Source: Paraburkholderia metrosideri (GTDB lineage: Bacteria > Pseudomonadota > Gammaproteobacteria > Burkholderiales > Burkholderiaceae). From it: a DNA stretch of 64,000 nucleotides. This document shows, piece after piece, positions 39,535 through 48,175 of this stretch. The stretch is taken from positions 124,001-188,000 of the forward strand of contig NZ_CAJHCP010000014.1 in assembly GCF_904848625.1 (NCBI RefSeq). The letters are read 5' to 3'. Within the stretch, counting starts at the first letter, position 1; each line of letters opens with the position of its first letter. The position numbers and the translations under genes were made by a program. Under the pieces are notes generated by a model, which was not told the DNA's origin, made no database searches, and was given only the letters and a program-made list of their open reading frames with translations.

Positions 39535-39825
39535 TTATTGAGTGACGACAGCGACGACGTCTTCTTCGCGCAGTACCAGCAGTTCGGTGCCATCCACCTT
39601 GACGGACTGGCCCGCGTATTTGCCGAACAGCACGCGCTCGCCGACCTTCAGGTCCGGTTCGATGCGCTTGCCGTCGCTATCGCGCTTGCCCGGGCCAATC
39701 GCGATGACCTCGCCCTGGTCCGGCTTTTCAGCGGCGCTTTCGGGAATCACGATCCCCGATGAAGTTCTGGTTTCCTGATCAACGCGTTTGACGATCAGAC
39801 GGTCATGCAGTGGACGTAGGCTCAT
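39535..39825 (-). CDS. groS: Co-chaperonin GroES
   Basis: 96 residues from ATG 39825, the standard GroES length. Seen: MSLRPLHDRLIVKRVDQET, mobile loop EETRTSSGIVIPESAAEKP (here QETRTSSGI...), GVIAIGPGKRD-type turn, and C-terminal GTELLVLREEDVVAVV. It caps the GroEL ring. groEL follows 13 bases later. The frame is open to 39915, but that part crosses the CIRCE site. CIRCE (39850-39876) lies 25 bases before the start, so HrcA-type heat-shock control is expected. Confidence 0.96.
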   Translation of the reverse strand: MSLRPLHDRLIVKRVDQETRTSSGIVIPESAAEKPDQGEVIAIGPGKRDSDGKRIEPDLKVGERVLFGKYAGQSVKVDGTELLVLREEDVVAVVTQ

Positions 39826-39849
39826 AAGTCGAATTCGTTCGTTAAGGAT

Positions 39850-39876
39850 TTGGCACTCGTCGACGGTGAGTGCTGA
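39850..39876 (-). promoter_or_regulatory. CIRCE element (HrcA operator) before groESL
   Basis: TTGGCACTC (39850-39858), nine-base spacer, GAGTGCTGA (39868-39876), near the consensus TTAGCACTC-N9-GAGTGCTAA (one base off in each arm). It lies between promoter and groES start on the minus strand; HrcA would repress until heat shock. Confidence 0.88.
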
Positions 39877-40178
39877 CCGGAATCGAGTATAGAAATGCGC
39901 CGTCGCCCGTTCCAATAACGAATCCTCGGATCGTTATCTGCGATTCTTATTAACGTCGCGGACTGCCACACGAACATCGCGGTCGATGTTTCGCGCGCGC
40001 CAGCCAATCCAGAGGCGCGAATATTGATAGTTCAATTCACTGGTTTTGCGGGTGTGGGTGCATCCCTATACTGATTTGCTCGGCGGGGCCATGCGGTTGC
40101 AGTGGCTGCCCCATGATTGATCATCTGCAGATAGCCGGATTGCTTGCGGTCCGGATGCACTCAAAAAGGAATGAACGC

Positions 40179-41396
40179 ATGCAGGACTCCCTCGATACCG
40201 AAGCGCCGCTGACGCTCGACTCGGCGTTGACTGCGCTGCCGGCGCTGGCCAGAGCGATTGGCGAAGACGCTGCGCAACGCGAGGCACGGCGCGAGCTACC
40301 GTTTGATCGATTTGCGCTGTTCCGCCAGTCGGGACTTGGCAGGCTGCGCTTTCCGGTGGAGTGGGGCGGCCTTGGCGGCTCGCTGGAGGATGTGATTCAT
40401 GTCATTACGTCACTCGCGGCCGAGGAGTCCAATGTCGCGCACGCATTGCGGATTCACTACGATCTGACCGAACAATTGCTGCTATCGCCGCGCACGGCAT
40501 TCAACGATACGCAAATCCAGCGCGTGCGCGAAGGTGCGATCTTCGGCGGGGCGTCGACCGAACGCGGCACGTCGCGTCCAGGTGAAATCGTCACGGCGCT
40601 GGTACGTGACGGCGATCATTTCCGCGTGACCGGCAAAAAGTATTACTCGACCGGCACTGCATTCTCCGACTATGCACGGATCAACGTGCAGGATGAAAAC
40701 GACGAGAAGGTATCGATCGTGATTCCGGTGTCGCGCGAAGGTCTGAGCGTACTCGACGATTGGGACGGCATGGGGCAGCGCATGACAGCGAGCGGCAGTC
40801 TCGTTCTGGATAACGTGCAGGTCTTCGCGCATGAGGTTGCGACGCGCGGCTATACCAGTCTTGCTGGCCGTCATGGCAGCGCGTTGCGTCAACTGCATCT
40901 GGTCGCCGTGGCTGCCGGCATAGTGCGCAATATTCTCGCGGACGCGCGGCGCTATGTGACTGAACATGGCCGCCCGGTATTGCACAGTCCCGCACCGTCG
41001 GCGCGCGAAGATGGTTTCGTGCAGCAAGTGGTGGGCGATCTTGCGGCGCACAGCCTCTCGATCGACGCGCTGGTCCAGCAGAATGCGCGGGTTCTGGACC
41101 GCTCGGCGGGAGCGATCCGCAGCGGCGCAGCCGATGCCGGCGAGCTCGTGCTGGAAGGGGCGCTGGCGACCGCCAAGACGCAACTGGTGGTGAGCAAGCT
41201 GGCGCTCCATGCGGGCGAGCGGCTGTTCGAGGTTGGCGGTGCGTCGGCCACGGCGCGTGCGCATAACTTCGACCGCCACTGGCGCAATCTGCGCACCATT
41301 TTCAGTCATAACCCGCTGCTGCATAAGGCGCGAGTGATCGGCGATTACGAGCTGAACGGTGTAACCACGCATCTGACGGAAGGGCGGGTGTTTTAG
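40179..41396 (+). CDS. SfnB/DszC-like flavin-dependent monooxygenase (acyl-CoA-dehydrogenase fold)
   Basis: 405 residues from ATG 40179 (AAAAAGGA ends eight bases before it). Acyl-CoA-dehydrogenase-like blocks: FRQSGLGRLRFPVEWGGLGG, FGGASTERGTSRPGE, VTGKKYYSTGTAFSDYARI, DDWDGMGQRMTASGS, and C-terminal GASATARAHNFDRHWRNLRTI. The FDRHWRNLRT tail is typical of the DszC/SfnB group, which uses reduced flavin to oxidise sulfur compounds such as dimethylsulfone or thiophenes, rather than acyl-CoA. SfnB proteins are induced by sulfate starvation. A single gene diverging from groESL; strong hairpin after it. Confidence 0.88.
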   Translation: MQDSLDTEAPLTLDSALTALPALARAIGEDAAQREARRELPFDRFALFRQSGLGRLRFPVEWGGLGGSLEDVIHVITSLAAEESNVAHALRIHYDLTEQLLLSPRTAFNDTQIQRVREGAIFGGASTERGTSRPGEIVTALVRDGDHFRVTGKKYYSTGTAFSDYARINVQDENDEKVSIVIPVSREGLSVLDDWDGMGQRMTASGSLVLDNVQVFAHEVATRGYTSLAGRHGSALRQLHLVAVAAGIVRNILADARRYVTEHGRPVLHSPAPSAREDGFVQQVVGDLAAHSLSIDALVQQNARVLDRSAGAIRSGAADAGELVLEGALATAKTQLVVSKLALHAGERLFEVGGASATARAHNFDRHWRNLRTIFSHNPLLHKARVIGDYELNGVTTHLTEGRVF

Positions 41397-41458
41397 GTTT
41401 TCGCCATTCGGCACGTTCAACAGCGCGGGGGCTTTCAGCGGGGGCGCCGCTTTATCAA

Positions 41459-41487
41459 GCTGCTTTCCAATCGGCTTGGAAAGCAGC
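41459..41487 (+). terminator. Perfect hairpin after the SfnB-like gene
   Basis: GCTGCTTTCCAA (41459-41470) and its exact complement (41476-41487) with a 5-base loop. No T-run follows, so intrinsic termination is uncertain; the 12-base perfect stem is unlikely by chance. Confidence 0.6.
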
Positions 41488-41515
41488 CATTGGCGCTGTC
41501 ATATTGCCCTTGCGT

Positions 41516-41529
41516 TCATAACGTTATGA
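41516..41529. promoter_or_regulatory. TCATAACGTTATGA palindrome before the binding-protein gene
   Basis: Perfect 14-base AT-rich palindrome about 90 bases upstream of the 41621 start, with ATAAC/GTTAT halves like those of LysR-type sulfur regulators (CysB/Cbl/SsuR). Assignment to such a regulator is inference. Confidence 0.45.
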
Positions 41530-41620
41530 GCTTTGCTTGGTTGCGGCCCGCTACACGCGCCGGTATTGTCGCCGGGATAAGCGTTATTCCCATCCCGATT
41601 CACATTGACCCGGCAATCTT

Positions 41621-42634
41621 ATGGCTTCCCGCATTACGTCGATCACATCAACCGCTCCCGGCTCGATGGATTTGCGCCGTCGCACGCTGCTCAAAACAGC
41701 CGCTGCGGGCGCAGCAGCATTCGCCGCCAGTACGCTGTTACCGTCGCAGCGGGCGCACGCGCAGACCAACGGGACTGTGCTGCGAATCGGCTTTCAGAAA
41801 TACGGCAATTTTGTGGTGCTGAAAGCGCAGGGCACGCTCGAAAAGCGCCTGGCGGCGCAGGGCGCGACCGTACAGTGGCTCGAATTTCCGGCCGGTCCGC
41901 AGTTGCTCGAAGGCCTGAATGCCGGTGCGGTAGATGTCGGCACAGTGGGTGAAACGCCGCCGATTTTCGCGCAGGCAGCAGGTGTCGACTTCGCGTATAT
42001 CGGCAATGAGCCGCCGGCGCCGAAAGGCGAAGCCATCGTCGTGCAGCACGATTCGCCGATTCGCTCGGTGGCGGATTTGCGCGGCAAGAAGGTCGGGCTG
42101 AATCGCGGGTCGAATGTTCACTACCTGCTGGTCAAGGCATTGCAGCACGCGGGGCTCTCATACAGCGATATTCAGCCGGTCTTTCTGACGCCCGCCGACG
42201 CGCGTGCGGCATTCGTGCAGAACAGCATCGACGCATGGGTAATCTGGGATCCTTATCTGGCCGCAGCCGAACGGCAGGCCAATGCGCGCGTACTGACCAC
42301 CGGTGAAGGCCTCGTGCGCAACACGCAGTATTACGTTGCGGCAAAAAAATTTGCCGACAGGCAACCACAGTTGCTCCATACGCTGCTGGCCGAACTCGAT
42401 CAGGTCGATCAATGGAGTCGCACTCATATTCCGGACGTGGCGAGCCAGTTGTCGCCGCTCGTGGGTCTCGATGCGCCGACACTCGAACTCGCGTTGAACC
42501 GTGCGAGTTACGGCGTGCAGCCCATCGATGCCGCGACGCTCGCGTATCAGCAGCAGATTGCCGACACGTTTGCCGAATTGAAGCTGATTCCGAAAAAGCT
42601 CGTCGTGGCCGATGCGAAGTGGCACACGGCTTAG
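41621..42634 (+). CDS. Orphan sulfonate-type periplasmic binding protein (Tat-like signal)
   Basis: 337 residues. The export signal MDLRRRTLLKTAAAGAAAF with twin arginines suggests folding before export by Tat; cleavage near AHA-Q. Mature part: LRIGFQKYGNFVVLKAQGTLEKRL, VGTVGETPPIFAQAAGVDFAYIGNEP, RGKKVGLNRGSNVHYLLVKAL, SsuA features for alkylsulfonates. No permease or ATPase gene accompanies it: a DszA/NtaA-type monooxygenase gene follows 114 bases later. It could feed one of the other transporters in the island. ATG 41621 or the Met 15 codons later are possible starts. Confidence 0.88.
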   Translation: MASRITSITSTAPGSMDLRRRTLLKTAAAGAAAFAASTLLPSQRAHAQTNGTVLRIGFQKYGNFVVLKAQGTLEKRLAAQGATVQWLEFPAGPQLLEGLNAGAVDVGTVGETPPIFAQAAGVDFAYIGNEPPAPKGEAIVVQHDSPIRSVADLRGKKVGLNRGSNVHYLLVKALQHAGLSYSDIQPVFLTPADARAAFVQNSIDAWVIWDPYLAAAERQANARVLTTGEGLVRNTQYYVAAKKFADRQPQLLHTLLAELDQVDQWSRTHIPDVASQLSPLVGLDAPTLELALNRASYGVQPIDAATLAYQQQIADTFAELKLIPKKLVVADAKWHTA

Positions 42635-42748
42635 TGCTTTCCAGACCCGCGCTTTCTCAGGCGCGCCCGCGCCGCATTCCGGGCGCTGACCCGGCAACGC
42701 CGCACACGACGCGCCGCTGAACCGTCAACCTCTCTTCGCCGATACTCC

Positions 42749-44098
42749 ATGAGCAAACGTAGCGGGCAGTTGCGCCTCGGCGCCTTTCTTTATCCGACCG
42801 GGCATCACATTGCAGCATGGCGGCATCCGGACGCCCAGGCCGATGCCGGACTCAATTTTCGCCACTATGTCGAGCTTGCAAAAGCGGCCGAGGCGGCGAA
42901 GTTCGATCTGGTCTTTCTCGCCGATGGGGTGGGCACGCGCGGCGACAGCGTCGACTTTCTGAGCCGCACCGCCCACAGCTATGTCGCCCAGTTCGAGCCC
43001 ATTACATTGCTGTCCGCACTGGCTGCCGTGACCGAGCGCATCGGTCTGGTCGGTACCGCATCGACGAGCTTCAACGAGCCGTATCACATTGCCCGCAAGT
43101 TTGCGTCGCTGGATCATATTAGCGGCGGACGGGCGGGGTGGAATCTGGTCACGTCTTCAAACGAACATGAGGCGAAGAACTTCAATCGTGACAAGCACTT
43201 CGACCATGCCGAACGTTATGAGCGTGCCGCCGAATTTGCGGAAGTCACCGCCGGCCTCTGGGATAGCTGGGACGACGATGCGTTTGTGCGTGACAAGGCG
43301 CAAGGCCGTTTCTTCGACCCGGACCGGCGCCACGTGCTCGATCACAAAGGGCGCTTCTTCCAGGTCAAGGGACCTTTGAATGTCGCGCGTTCTCCGCAGG
43401 GGCATCCGGTGGTGGTGCAGGCGGGATCGTCGGAAGCGGGGCGTGAGTTGGCTGCGCGAACGGCGGAAGTGATTTTCACCGCCCAGCAGACGTTGGAGGA
43501 TGCGGTGAATTTCTACGCCGACGTCAAGGGTCGTCTGGAAAAATACGGCCGTCATCCCGATGATCTGAAGATCATGCCCGGCGTGTTTCCAATCGTTGGC
43601 CGCAGCGAGTCCGAGGCGACAGAGAAGTTCGAAGAATTGCAGTCGCTGATCGATCCGAAGGTCGGCCTCGCGCTGGTATCCGGGCTGACCGGCGGCTTCG
43701 ATCTGTCGGGCTATCCGCTCGACGGCCCGATTCCCGATTTGCCTGAAACCAATGCGAGCAAGAGTCGCCAGTTGCTGACAATCGAGCTGGCGCGGCGTGA
43801 AAATCTGACGATTCGCCAGCTTTATTTGCGGATCGCGGGCGCGCGTGGGCACTGGCAACTTGTCGGTACGGCTGAGCAGATTGTCGACGAGCTTGAAGAG
43901 CGCTTCGTGAATTACGGTGCTGATGGCTTCAATGTAATGCCGCCTGTGCTGCCGAACGGCCTGAAGGATTTCGCCGAGCTGGTGTTGCCCGAACTTCGGC
44001 GGCGAGGACTGTTTCGCGATGAATACACGGGACGCACATTGCGCGAGAACCTCGGCTTGCGGCGTCCGCAGAACCGGTATGTTGCGGATGGGAAGTAG
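42749..44098 (+). CDS. DszA/NtaA/SnaA-type flavin-dependent monooxygenase (second copy)
   Basis: 449 residues, full LLM-class length. Conserved blocks as in the first copy: LGAFLYPTGHHIAAWRHP, NEPYHIARKFASLDHISGG, SPQGHPVVVQAGSSEAGRE, LTIRQLYLRIAGARG. Clearly paralogous to the enzyme at 32561-33922, to which it is much closer than to the third copy at 45376. It uses FMNH2 supplied by a separate reductase to split an organosulfur or related bond. Paired with the orphan binding protein upstream. Confidence 0.9.
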   Translation: MSKRSGQLRLGAFLYPTGHHIAAWRHPDAQADAGLNFRHYVELAKAAEAAKFDLVFLADGVGTRGDSVDFLSRTAHSYVAQFEPITLLSALAAVTERIGLVGTASTSFNEPYHIARKFASLDHISGGRAGWNLVTSSNEHEAKNFNRDKHFDHAERYERAAEFAEVTAGLWDSWDDDAFVRDKAQGRFFDPDRRHVLDHKGRFFQVKGPLNVARSPQGHPVVVQAGSSEAGRELAARTAEVIFTAQQTLEDAVNFYADVKGRLEKYGRHPDDLKIMPGVFPIVGRSESEATEKFEELQSLIDPKVGLALVSGLTGGFDLSGYPLDGPIPDLPETNASKSRQLLTIELARRENLTIRQLYLRIAGARGHWQLVGTAEQIVDELEERFVNYGADGFNVMPPVLPNGLKDFAELVLPELRRRGLFRDEYTGRTLRENLGLRRPQNRYVADGK

Positions 44099-44140
44099 CG
44101 GCAAGTTGCGGGCGCGCCGTTAGCGCGTCCGTGAGCGACA

Positions 44141-44193
44141 CTCAAATGCGCGGACTTACACGCATGGACGTGTGCTTCGTCCATGCATTTGAG
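44141..44193. terminator. Nested inverted repeat between convergent genes
   Basis: Outer arms CTCAAATGC (44141-44149) and GCATTTGAG (44185-44193), inner hairpin ATGGACG (44164-44170) with CGTCCAT (44178-44184). It lies exactly between the converging monooxygenase and dioxygenase genes, so it probably ends both transcripts. Confidence 0.6.
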
Positions 44194-44208
44194 CGTGATC
44201 CGACCACG

Positions 44209-45156
44209 TCAGTTCAGCGCGATGGCAGCGGCAGCGCCCACCGGCGCGCCTTCAATCGCGACCGATTGCCGGCCATCGGGACCGACCGGCACGTCACCGA
44301 CGAGCGTCGTGCGGTATAGCTGCCTGTCGAAGTCGAGATCGAAAATATCGGTCGGCGCGAGATGGGCGGTGGCGCGATTGTCCCAGAACGCGACACTGCC
44401 GGCTTCCCACTTGAAACGCACGGTGAATTCGGTCCGCGTCACATGTTCCCAGAGTAATTCGAGGAGCGCCTGGCTCTCACGGGGCGTGACATCGACGATC
44501 GATTTCAGGAAGCTCGGGCTGACGTAAAGCGCACGCTCGCCGGTTTCCGGATGGACTCTGACGAGCGGATGTTCAGTGATGAGTGCGCGTTGCTCGACCG
44601 CTTTGACGAAGGCATCCGTCCCGCTTGCGCCAGCCGGTGGCGTGAAACGGTGAATGCCGCGCAGGCCGTCGACAAACGCGCGCAGAGGCGCGGAAAGTTT
44701 CTGGTAGGCAATCACCAGATTGGTCCATTGCGTATCGCCGCCATAGGGTGGAATCGTCACACCACGCAGGATCGAAGCCCAAGGCGGATTGATCGCAGCG
44801 GTCACGTCGGTGTGCCAGCCGGTCCATGGGCGTTGCAAAGCCTGACCTTCGAAGCGCGTCGCTTTACGGTACTTCGAGATCGAATAGATCTCAGGATGTC
44901 CGTCGACGTGGCCGAAAACAGGATGTCCCAATGTCAGTTCGCCAAATTGTGCGGCGAATGCCACGTGCTGTTCGTGCGTCAAAAACTGCTCGCGGAAGAA
45001 CACGACTCGCCATTTCAGCAGCGCGTCGCGAATCTGCGCGACCTGTTTCGAGTCGAGCTTCTGCGTTAGATCGACACCGTGAATCTCCGCGCCGATATGC
45101 GCCGAGAGCGGGTTGATTTCAATCTGTCTGACTGGCTGCAATGCGGCTGCGCTCAT
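44209..45156 (-). CDS. TauD/TfdA-family dioxygenase (AtsK-like)
   Basis: 315 residues; AGGAGA sits before ATG 45156. H115 and D117 in GWHTDVTA bind iron; a distal His is in NRATAHLAPTD, and the conserved RQLYRTTLVGD carries the 2-oxoglutarate arginine. The segment FGHVDGHPEIYSI and overall length resemble alkylsulfatase AtsK and related enzymes that oxidise alkyl sulfate esters or taurine, releasing aldehyde and sulfate or sulfite. It is a lone gene, opposite to its neighbours, between two monooxygenase genes. Substrate not resolvable from sequence. Confidence 0.9.
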   Translation of the reverse strand: MSAAALQPVRQIEINPLSAHIGAEIHGVDLTQKLDSKQVAQIRDALLKWRVVFFREQFLTHEQHVAFAAQFGELTLGHPVFGHVDGHPEIYSISKYRKATRFEGQALQRPWTGWHTDVTAAINPPWASILRGVTIPPYGGDTQWTNLVIAYQKLSAPLRAFVDGLRGIHRFTPPAGASGTDAFVKAVEQRALITEHPLVRVHPETGERALYVSPSFLKSIVDVTPRESQALLELLWEHVTRTEFTVRFKWEAGSVAFWDNRATAHLAPTDIFDLDFDRQLYRTTLVGDVPVGPDGRQSVAIEGAPVGAAAAIALN

Positions 45157-45375
45157 GCAAGTCTCCTGGAGAATCCGGACAATAAGGGAACGTTGTTTAG
45201 CTAACGACTCGTAGGACGTTGAATGCCCACGTTAAATTCGCCAGCGCCTGTCGCCAACCAATCATTGAAGATATGAAAATCAGCAGGAGGCGCGTGCTTT
45301 CTTGAGGGCTATTCTGGTCGTGGGCGATCGTGTTCGACCCGCTGCATTGCACATCTCATCTGTCCGGCTCCAAGT

Positions 45376-46731
45376 TCAGGCAGCGACAACCGGCGTCTCC
45401 ATGCGCGCGTGCGGATTGACCGGCCGCTGCAAGCCGAAATGCTCACGCAGCGTGCTGCCATCATAGTCACTGCGAAACAGGCCGCGTCGACGCAGAATCG
45501 GCACCACGCCGTCGACGAAATCCTGCAGGCCGTCAGGCAGCGCGTCTGGCATCAGATTGAAGCCGTCCGCTGCGCCGCCGTTGAACCAGTGTTCGATATC
45601 GTCGGCAATCTGTTCGGGCGTGCCGACTATCACGCGATGTCCGCCGCCGCCAGCAAGAGCGCGAATCAGTTGACGCGCGGTGTACCCATGCGTACGCGCT
45701 TGCGCGAGAGTCGCGTGGAAGAACGTGTGATTACCGTTGCCGCCGCCGGGCAAAGGCAGATTGTCGGGCAGGCGTTCATCGAGTTTCAATGTATCGGCGG
45801 GTACGCCCAGCGTGCCTGCCAGCCGGGTGAGGCTGTAGCTCCACGGAATCAGGTCGATCAGTTCGTCGCGGCGGCGCAACGCGTCGGCCTCGGTTGCGCC
45901 GATGATCGTCGTGAGTCCTGGCAATACCCGAATGGCATTCGGGCCACGCCCATAAGCTGCCGCGCGTGACTTCAGATCGCGCGCATACGATGCCGACTCG
46001 TCGAATGATTGGGAAGCTGAAAACACGGCTTCTGCGTGACGCGCAGCGAGGTCCCGCCCGTCCGCCGACCCGCCGGCCTGGATCAGCACTGGATGCCCTT
46101 GCGGCGAGCGCGGCAGATTCAACGCGCCAGCAACACTGAACCATTCGCCACGATGTTCGATGGGGTGGACTTTCGACGTATCGATGAAACGTCCCGCTGT
46201 TTTGTCGCCGACAAACGCATCGTCTTCCCAGCTATTCCACAATGCCTTGACCACCGACGTGAATTCGTCCGCGCACGCATAGCGTTCGGCGTGCACCGGC
46301 ACGGCGTCGCGTCCGAAGTTGCGCGCGGAACCAAGATCGGCGGTCGTCACGACATTCCAGCCGGCGCGGCCGCCGCTGACATGGTCGAGTGTCGCGAAAC
46401 GGCGTGCGATGTTATACGGCTCGTTATAACTGGTCGATGCCGTGCCTATGACGCCGATATGCGAGGTGGCCGCCGCAATCGACGCGAGCAGCACGGTTGG
46501 CTCCAGCGCGGTAATCGGGCGAAAGTCGATCTGATCCGCGATCGACGCGTTGTCGGCGAGAAACACGGCGTCGAATTTCGCGGCCTCTGCGATCTGCGCG
46601 ACCCGCACGTAGTGAGCGACGTCGACGAACGCGCGTGGATCGGCGTGCGCCAGTCGCCACGCCGAGGGTACGAAACCCGAGTGCAGGATGTTGACGTTCA
46701 GATGCAGGCGGCGTGGAGAAGTAGTACTCAA
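45376..46731 (-). CDS. DszA/NtaA/SnaA-type flavin-dependent monooxygenase (third, diverged copy)
   Basis: 451 residues. LLM-class blocks: LHLNVNILHSGFVPSAWRL, FDAVFLADNASI, NEPYNIARRFATLDHVSGGRAGWNVVTT, SPQGHPVLIQAGGSADGRD. No ATG is available near the N-terminus: translation appears to begin at a TTG (46731). It is less like the two other copies than they are like each other, and probably has another substrate. The region before it (46732-47080) separates it from a divergent ABC operon, so both may share a regulatory region. Confidence 0.87.
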   Translation of the reverse strand: MSTTSPRRLHLNVNILHSGFVPSAWRLAHADPRAFVDVAHYVRVAQIAEAAKFDAVFLADNASIADQIDFRPITALEPTVLLASIAAATSHIGVIGTASTSYNEPYNIARRFATLDHVSGGRAGWNVVTTADLGSARNFGRDAVPVHAERYACADEFTSVVKALWNSWEDDAFVGDKTAGRFIDTSKVHPIEHRGEWFSVAGALNLPRSPQGHPVLIQAGGSADGRDLAARHAEAVFSASQSFDESASYARDLKSRAAAYGRGPNAIRVLPGLTTIIGATEADALRRRDELIDLIPWSYSLTRLAGTLGVPADTLKLDERLPDNLPLPGGGNGNHTFFHATLAQARTHGYTARQLIRALAGGGGHRVIVGTPEQIADDIEHWFNGGAADGFNLMPDALPDGLQDFVDGVVPILRRRGLFRSDYDGSTLREHFGLQRPVNPHARMETPVVAA

Positions 46732-47080
46732 AATGACTCGCGAGAAGAATGAGCTGTCCGGCTTGCGCTCCGAAGGGGATCGTTCGATGTTAAGGGGCTG
46801 TTACGGGTGGTCGAAGGAAGAAATCGTGCTAACCATCCATGCAGATATGCATTGACCAGGGGCGCGCAGACGGACGCCCCAACGGCAGCATGTGTGTTGA
46901 ACCGCTGCTGCTGTTATTGCGTCGAATCGCTCGTTAAAGTGGCGATGTAATCTGATCCCGTAGATAACCTAAGCTTGTTTTGTTGGTTTGCGGTCGGCTG
47001 GGAAGCGCTGAAAATCAGGCACACGGAAATGGCTCGCGCCGTTTTCCCCTACCCCTCGTGCTCCCCTAAAGGCTGATTCC
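46732..47080. other. Divergent intergenic region of monooxygenase and ABC operon
   Basis: About 350 bases that should carry two divergent promoters. An imperfect AT-rich part (46950-46990) precedes the binding-protein gene. I see no gene, RNA or strong repeat. Confidence 0.5.
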
Positions 47081-48175
47081 ATGAAGGCGCTTCTACCATC
47101 CAGCCGTCCGCTCTTCGCGAAGCGAACCCTGGCCGCTGTTGTCGCTGCCGCTGCGCTGATTCTGCAAAGCGGCTGCAAGCCGCACGACGACCAGGTCCAG
47201 ACTTCTTCGGCGGCGGCCGGTCAGCCTGTGAAGCAGGAAATCACGTATTTCAAGTACCCGGACAATCCCGCTTTCGATCTGGTCTACCTCGCCGACAAGC
47301 TGGGTTATTTCGAGAACACCAGCACACGACCCCAATACGTGGGCAAGATCTCGGCGCCGCAGATCATTCCGTTGGTGGGAACCGGCGAGATCGATTTCGG
47401 CACCCGCATGGTGCCGCTCGTTATCTCAGCTATCGCGAGCGGTGCGGACATCAAGGTGATCTCTGCCGGTGGCGAGACGCTCCAGGACGCGCCGCATATG
47501 AAGTATTTCGTGCGTGCGGACTCAGGCATTCGTGGGCCGAAAGACTTCGAAGGCAAGACGGTGGCGTTCAACAGCTTCGGTGCGTGCGCGGAGTTCGTGA
47601 CGAAGAAGTATCTGTCGCAACATGGCGTGGATGTGTCGAAGGTGAACTGGCTGGTCGTGCCCGATAACCAGTCGCAGCAGGCGCTCGTCACGAAGAACGT
47701 GGATGTCGCGATCATTCATCCGCCGTTTTCAGGCGCAGCCGAAGCGGATCCGCAGTTGCACAAGTTGTGGAGCGACTGGGACGAGGACCGCGGGCTCGGC
47801 GGCATGGCGCCGTATAGCGTGAATGGCGCGTTCGCGCGTGCGCATCCGCAGGCCGTCAAGGACTTTGTCAGTGCGATTGCGAAGGCGGGGAATTGGGTCA
47901 ACGCGCATCCCGACGAAGCGCGCAAGCTGACCGCCGAACGTTTGGGCATCGATCCGAAACTGGTGGAACGCTATGCGTATGTGAAAGACCTGGTCGTGAC
48001 CGAGCCGCCTATCCAGTACTACATCGATATTCTCGAACAGGCCGGCAAGATTCCGAAGGGCAAGGTTTCCGTCAAGGACGTCTATACGAACGAGTACAAC
48101 CCGTTCGCGCCGAAACAGACGCAGGCCAGTGTCAACATCAACCCAGCGGCTGTCGCAGGTGGGAAGCATTCATGA
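47081..48175 (+). CDS. Lipoprotein-type ABC substrate-binding protein (sulfonate/nitrate type)
   Basis: 364 residues. The N-terminal lipobox LQSGC (about residues 28-32) predicts a lipid-anchored binding protein, unlike the soluble ones elsewhere in this island. Mature part: EITYFKYPDNPAFDLVYLADKLGYFEN, VGKISAPQIIPLVGTGEIDFGTRMVPL, GPKDFEGKTVAFNSFGACAEFVTKKYL, NMT1/SsuA-like. Its last codons overlap the ATPase start (ATGA). Ligand unknown; the context favours an organosulfur anion. Confidence 0.87.
   Translation: MKALLPSSRPLFAKRTLAAVVAAAALILQSGCKPHDDQVQTSSAAAGQPVKQEITYFKYPDNPAFDLVYLADKLGYFENTSTRPQYVGKISAPQIIPLVGTGEIDFGTRMVPLVISAIASGADIKVISAGGETLQDAPHMKYFVRADSGIRGPKDFEGKTVAFNSFGACAEFVTKKYLSQHGVDVSKVNWLVVPDNQSQQALVTKNVDVAIIHPPFSGAAEADPQLHKLWSDWDEDRGLGGMAPYSVNGAFARAHPQAVKDFVSAIAKAGNWVNAHPDEARKLTAERLGIDPKLVERYAYVKDLVVTEPPIQYYIDILEQAGKIPKGKVSVKDVYTNEYNPFAPKQTQASVNINPAAVAGGKHS

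Noticed and set aside
37956..39545. Plus-strand frame of 529 codons opposite groEL
   Set aside because: Antisense of a strongly conserved gene; low-complexity Phe/Arg/His composition.
41488..41510. Possible sigma-54 promoter before the orphan binding-protein gene
   Set aside because: The GG and GC elements are 12 bases apart instead of 10, so the spacing fails.
46839..46852. ATGCA-GATA-TGCAT inverted repeat before the monooxygenase gene
   Set aside because: Five-base arms are expected by chance in a 350-base region.
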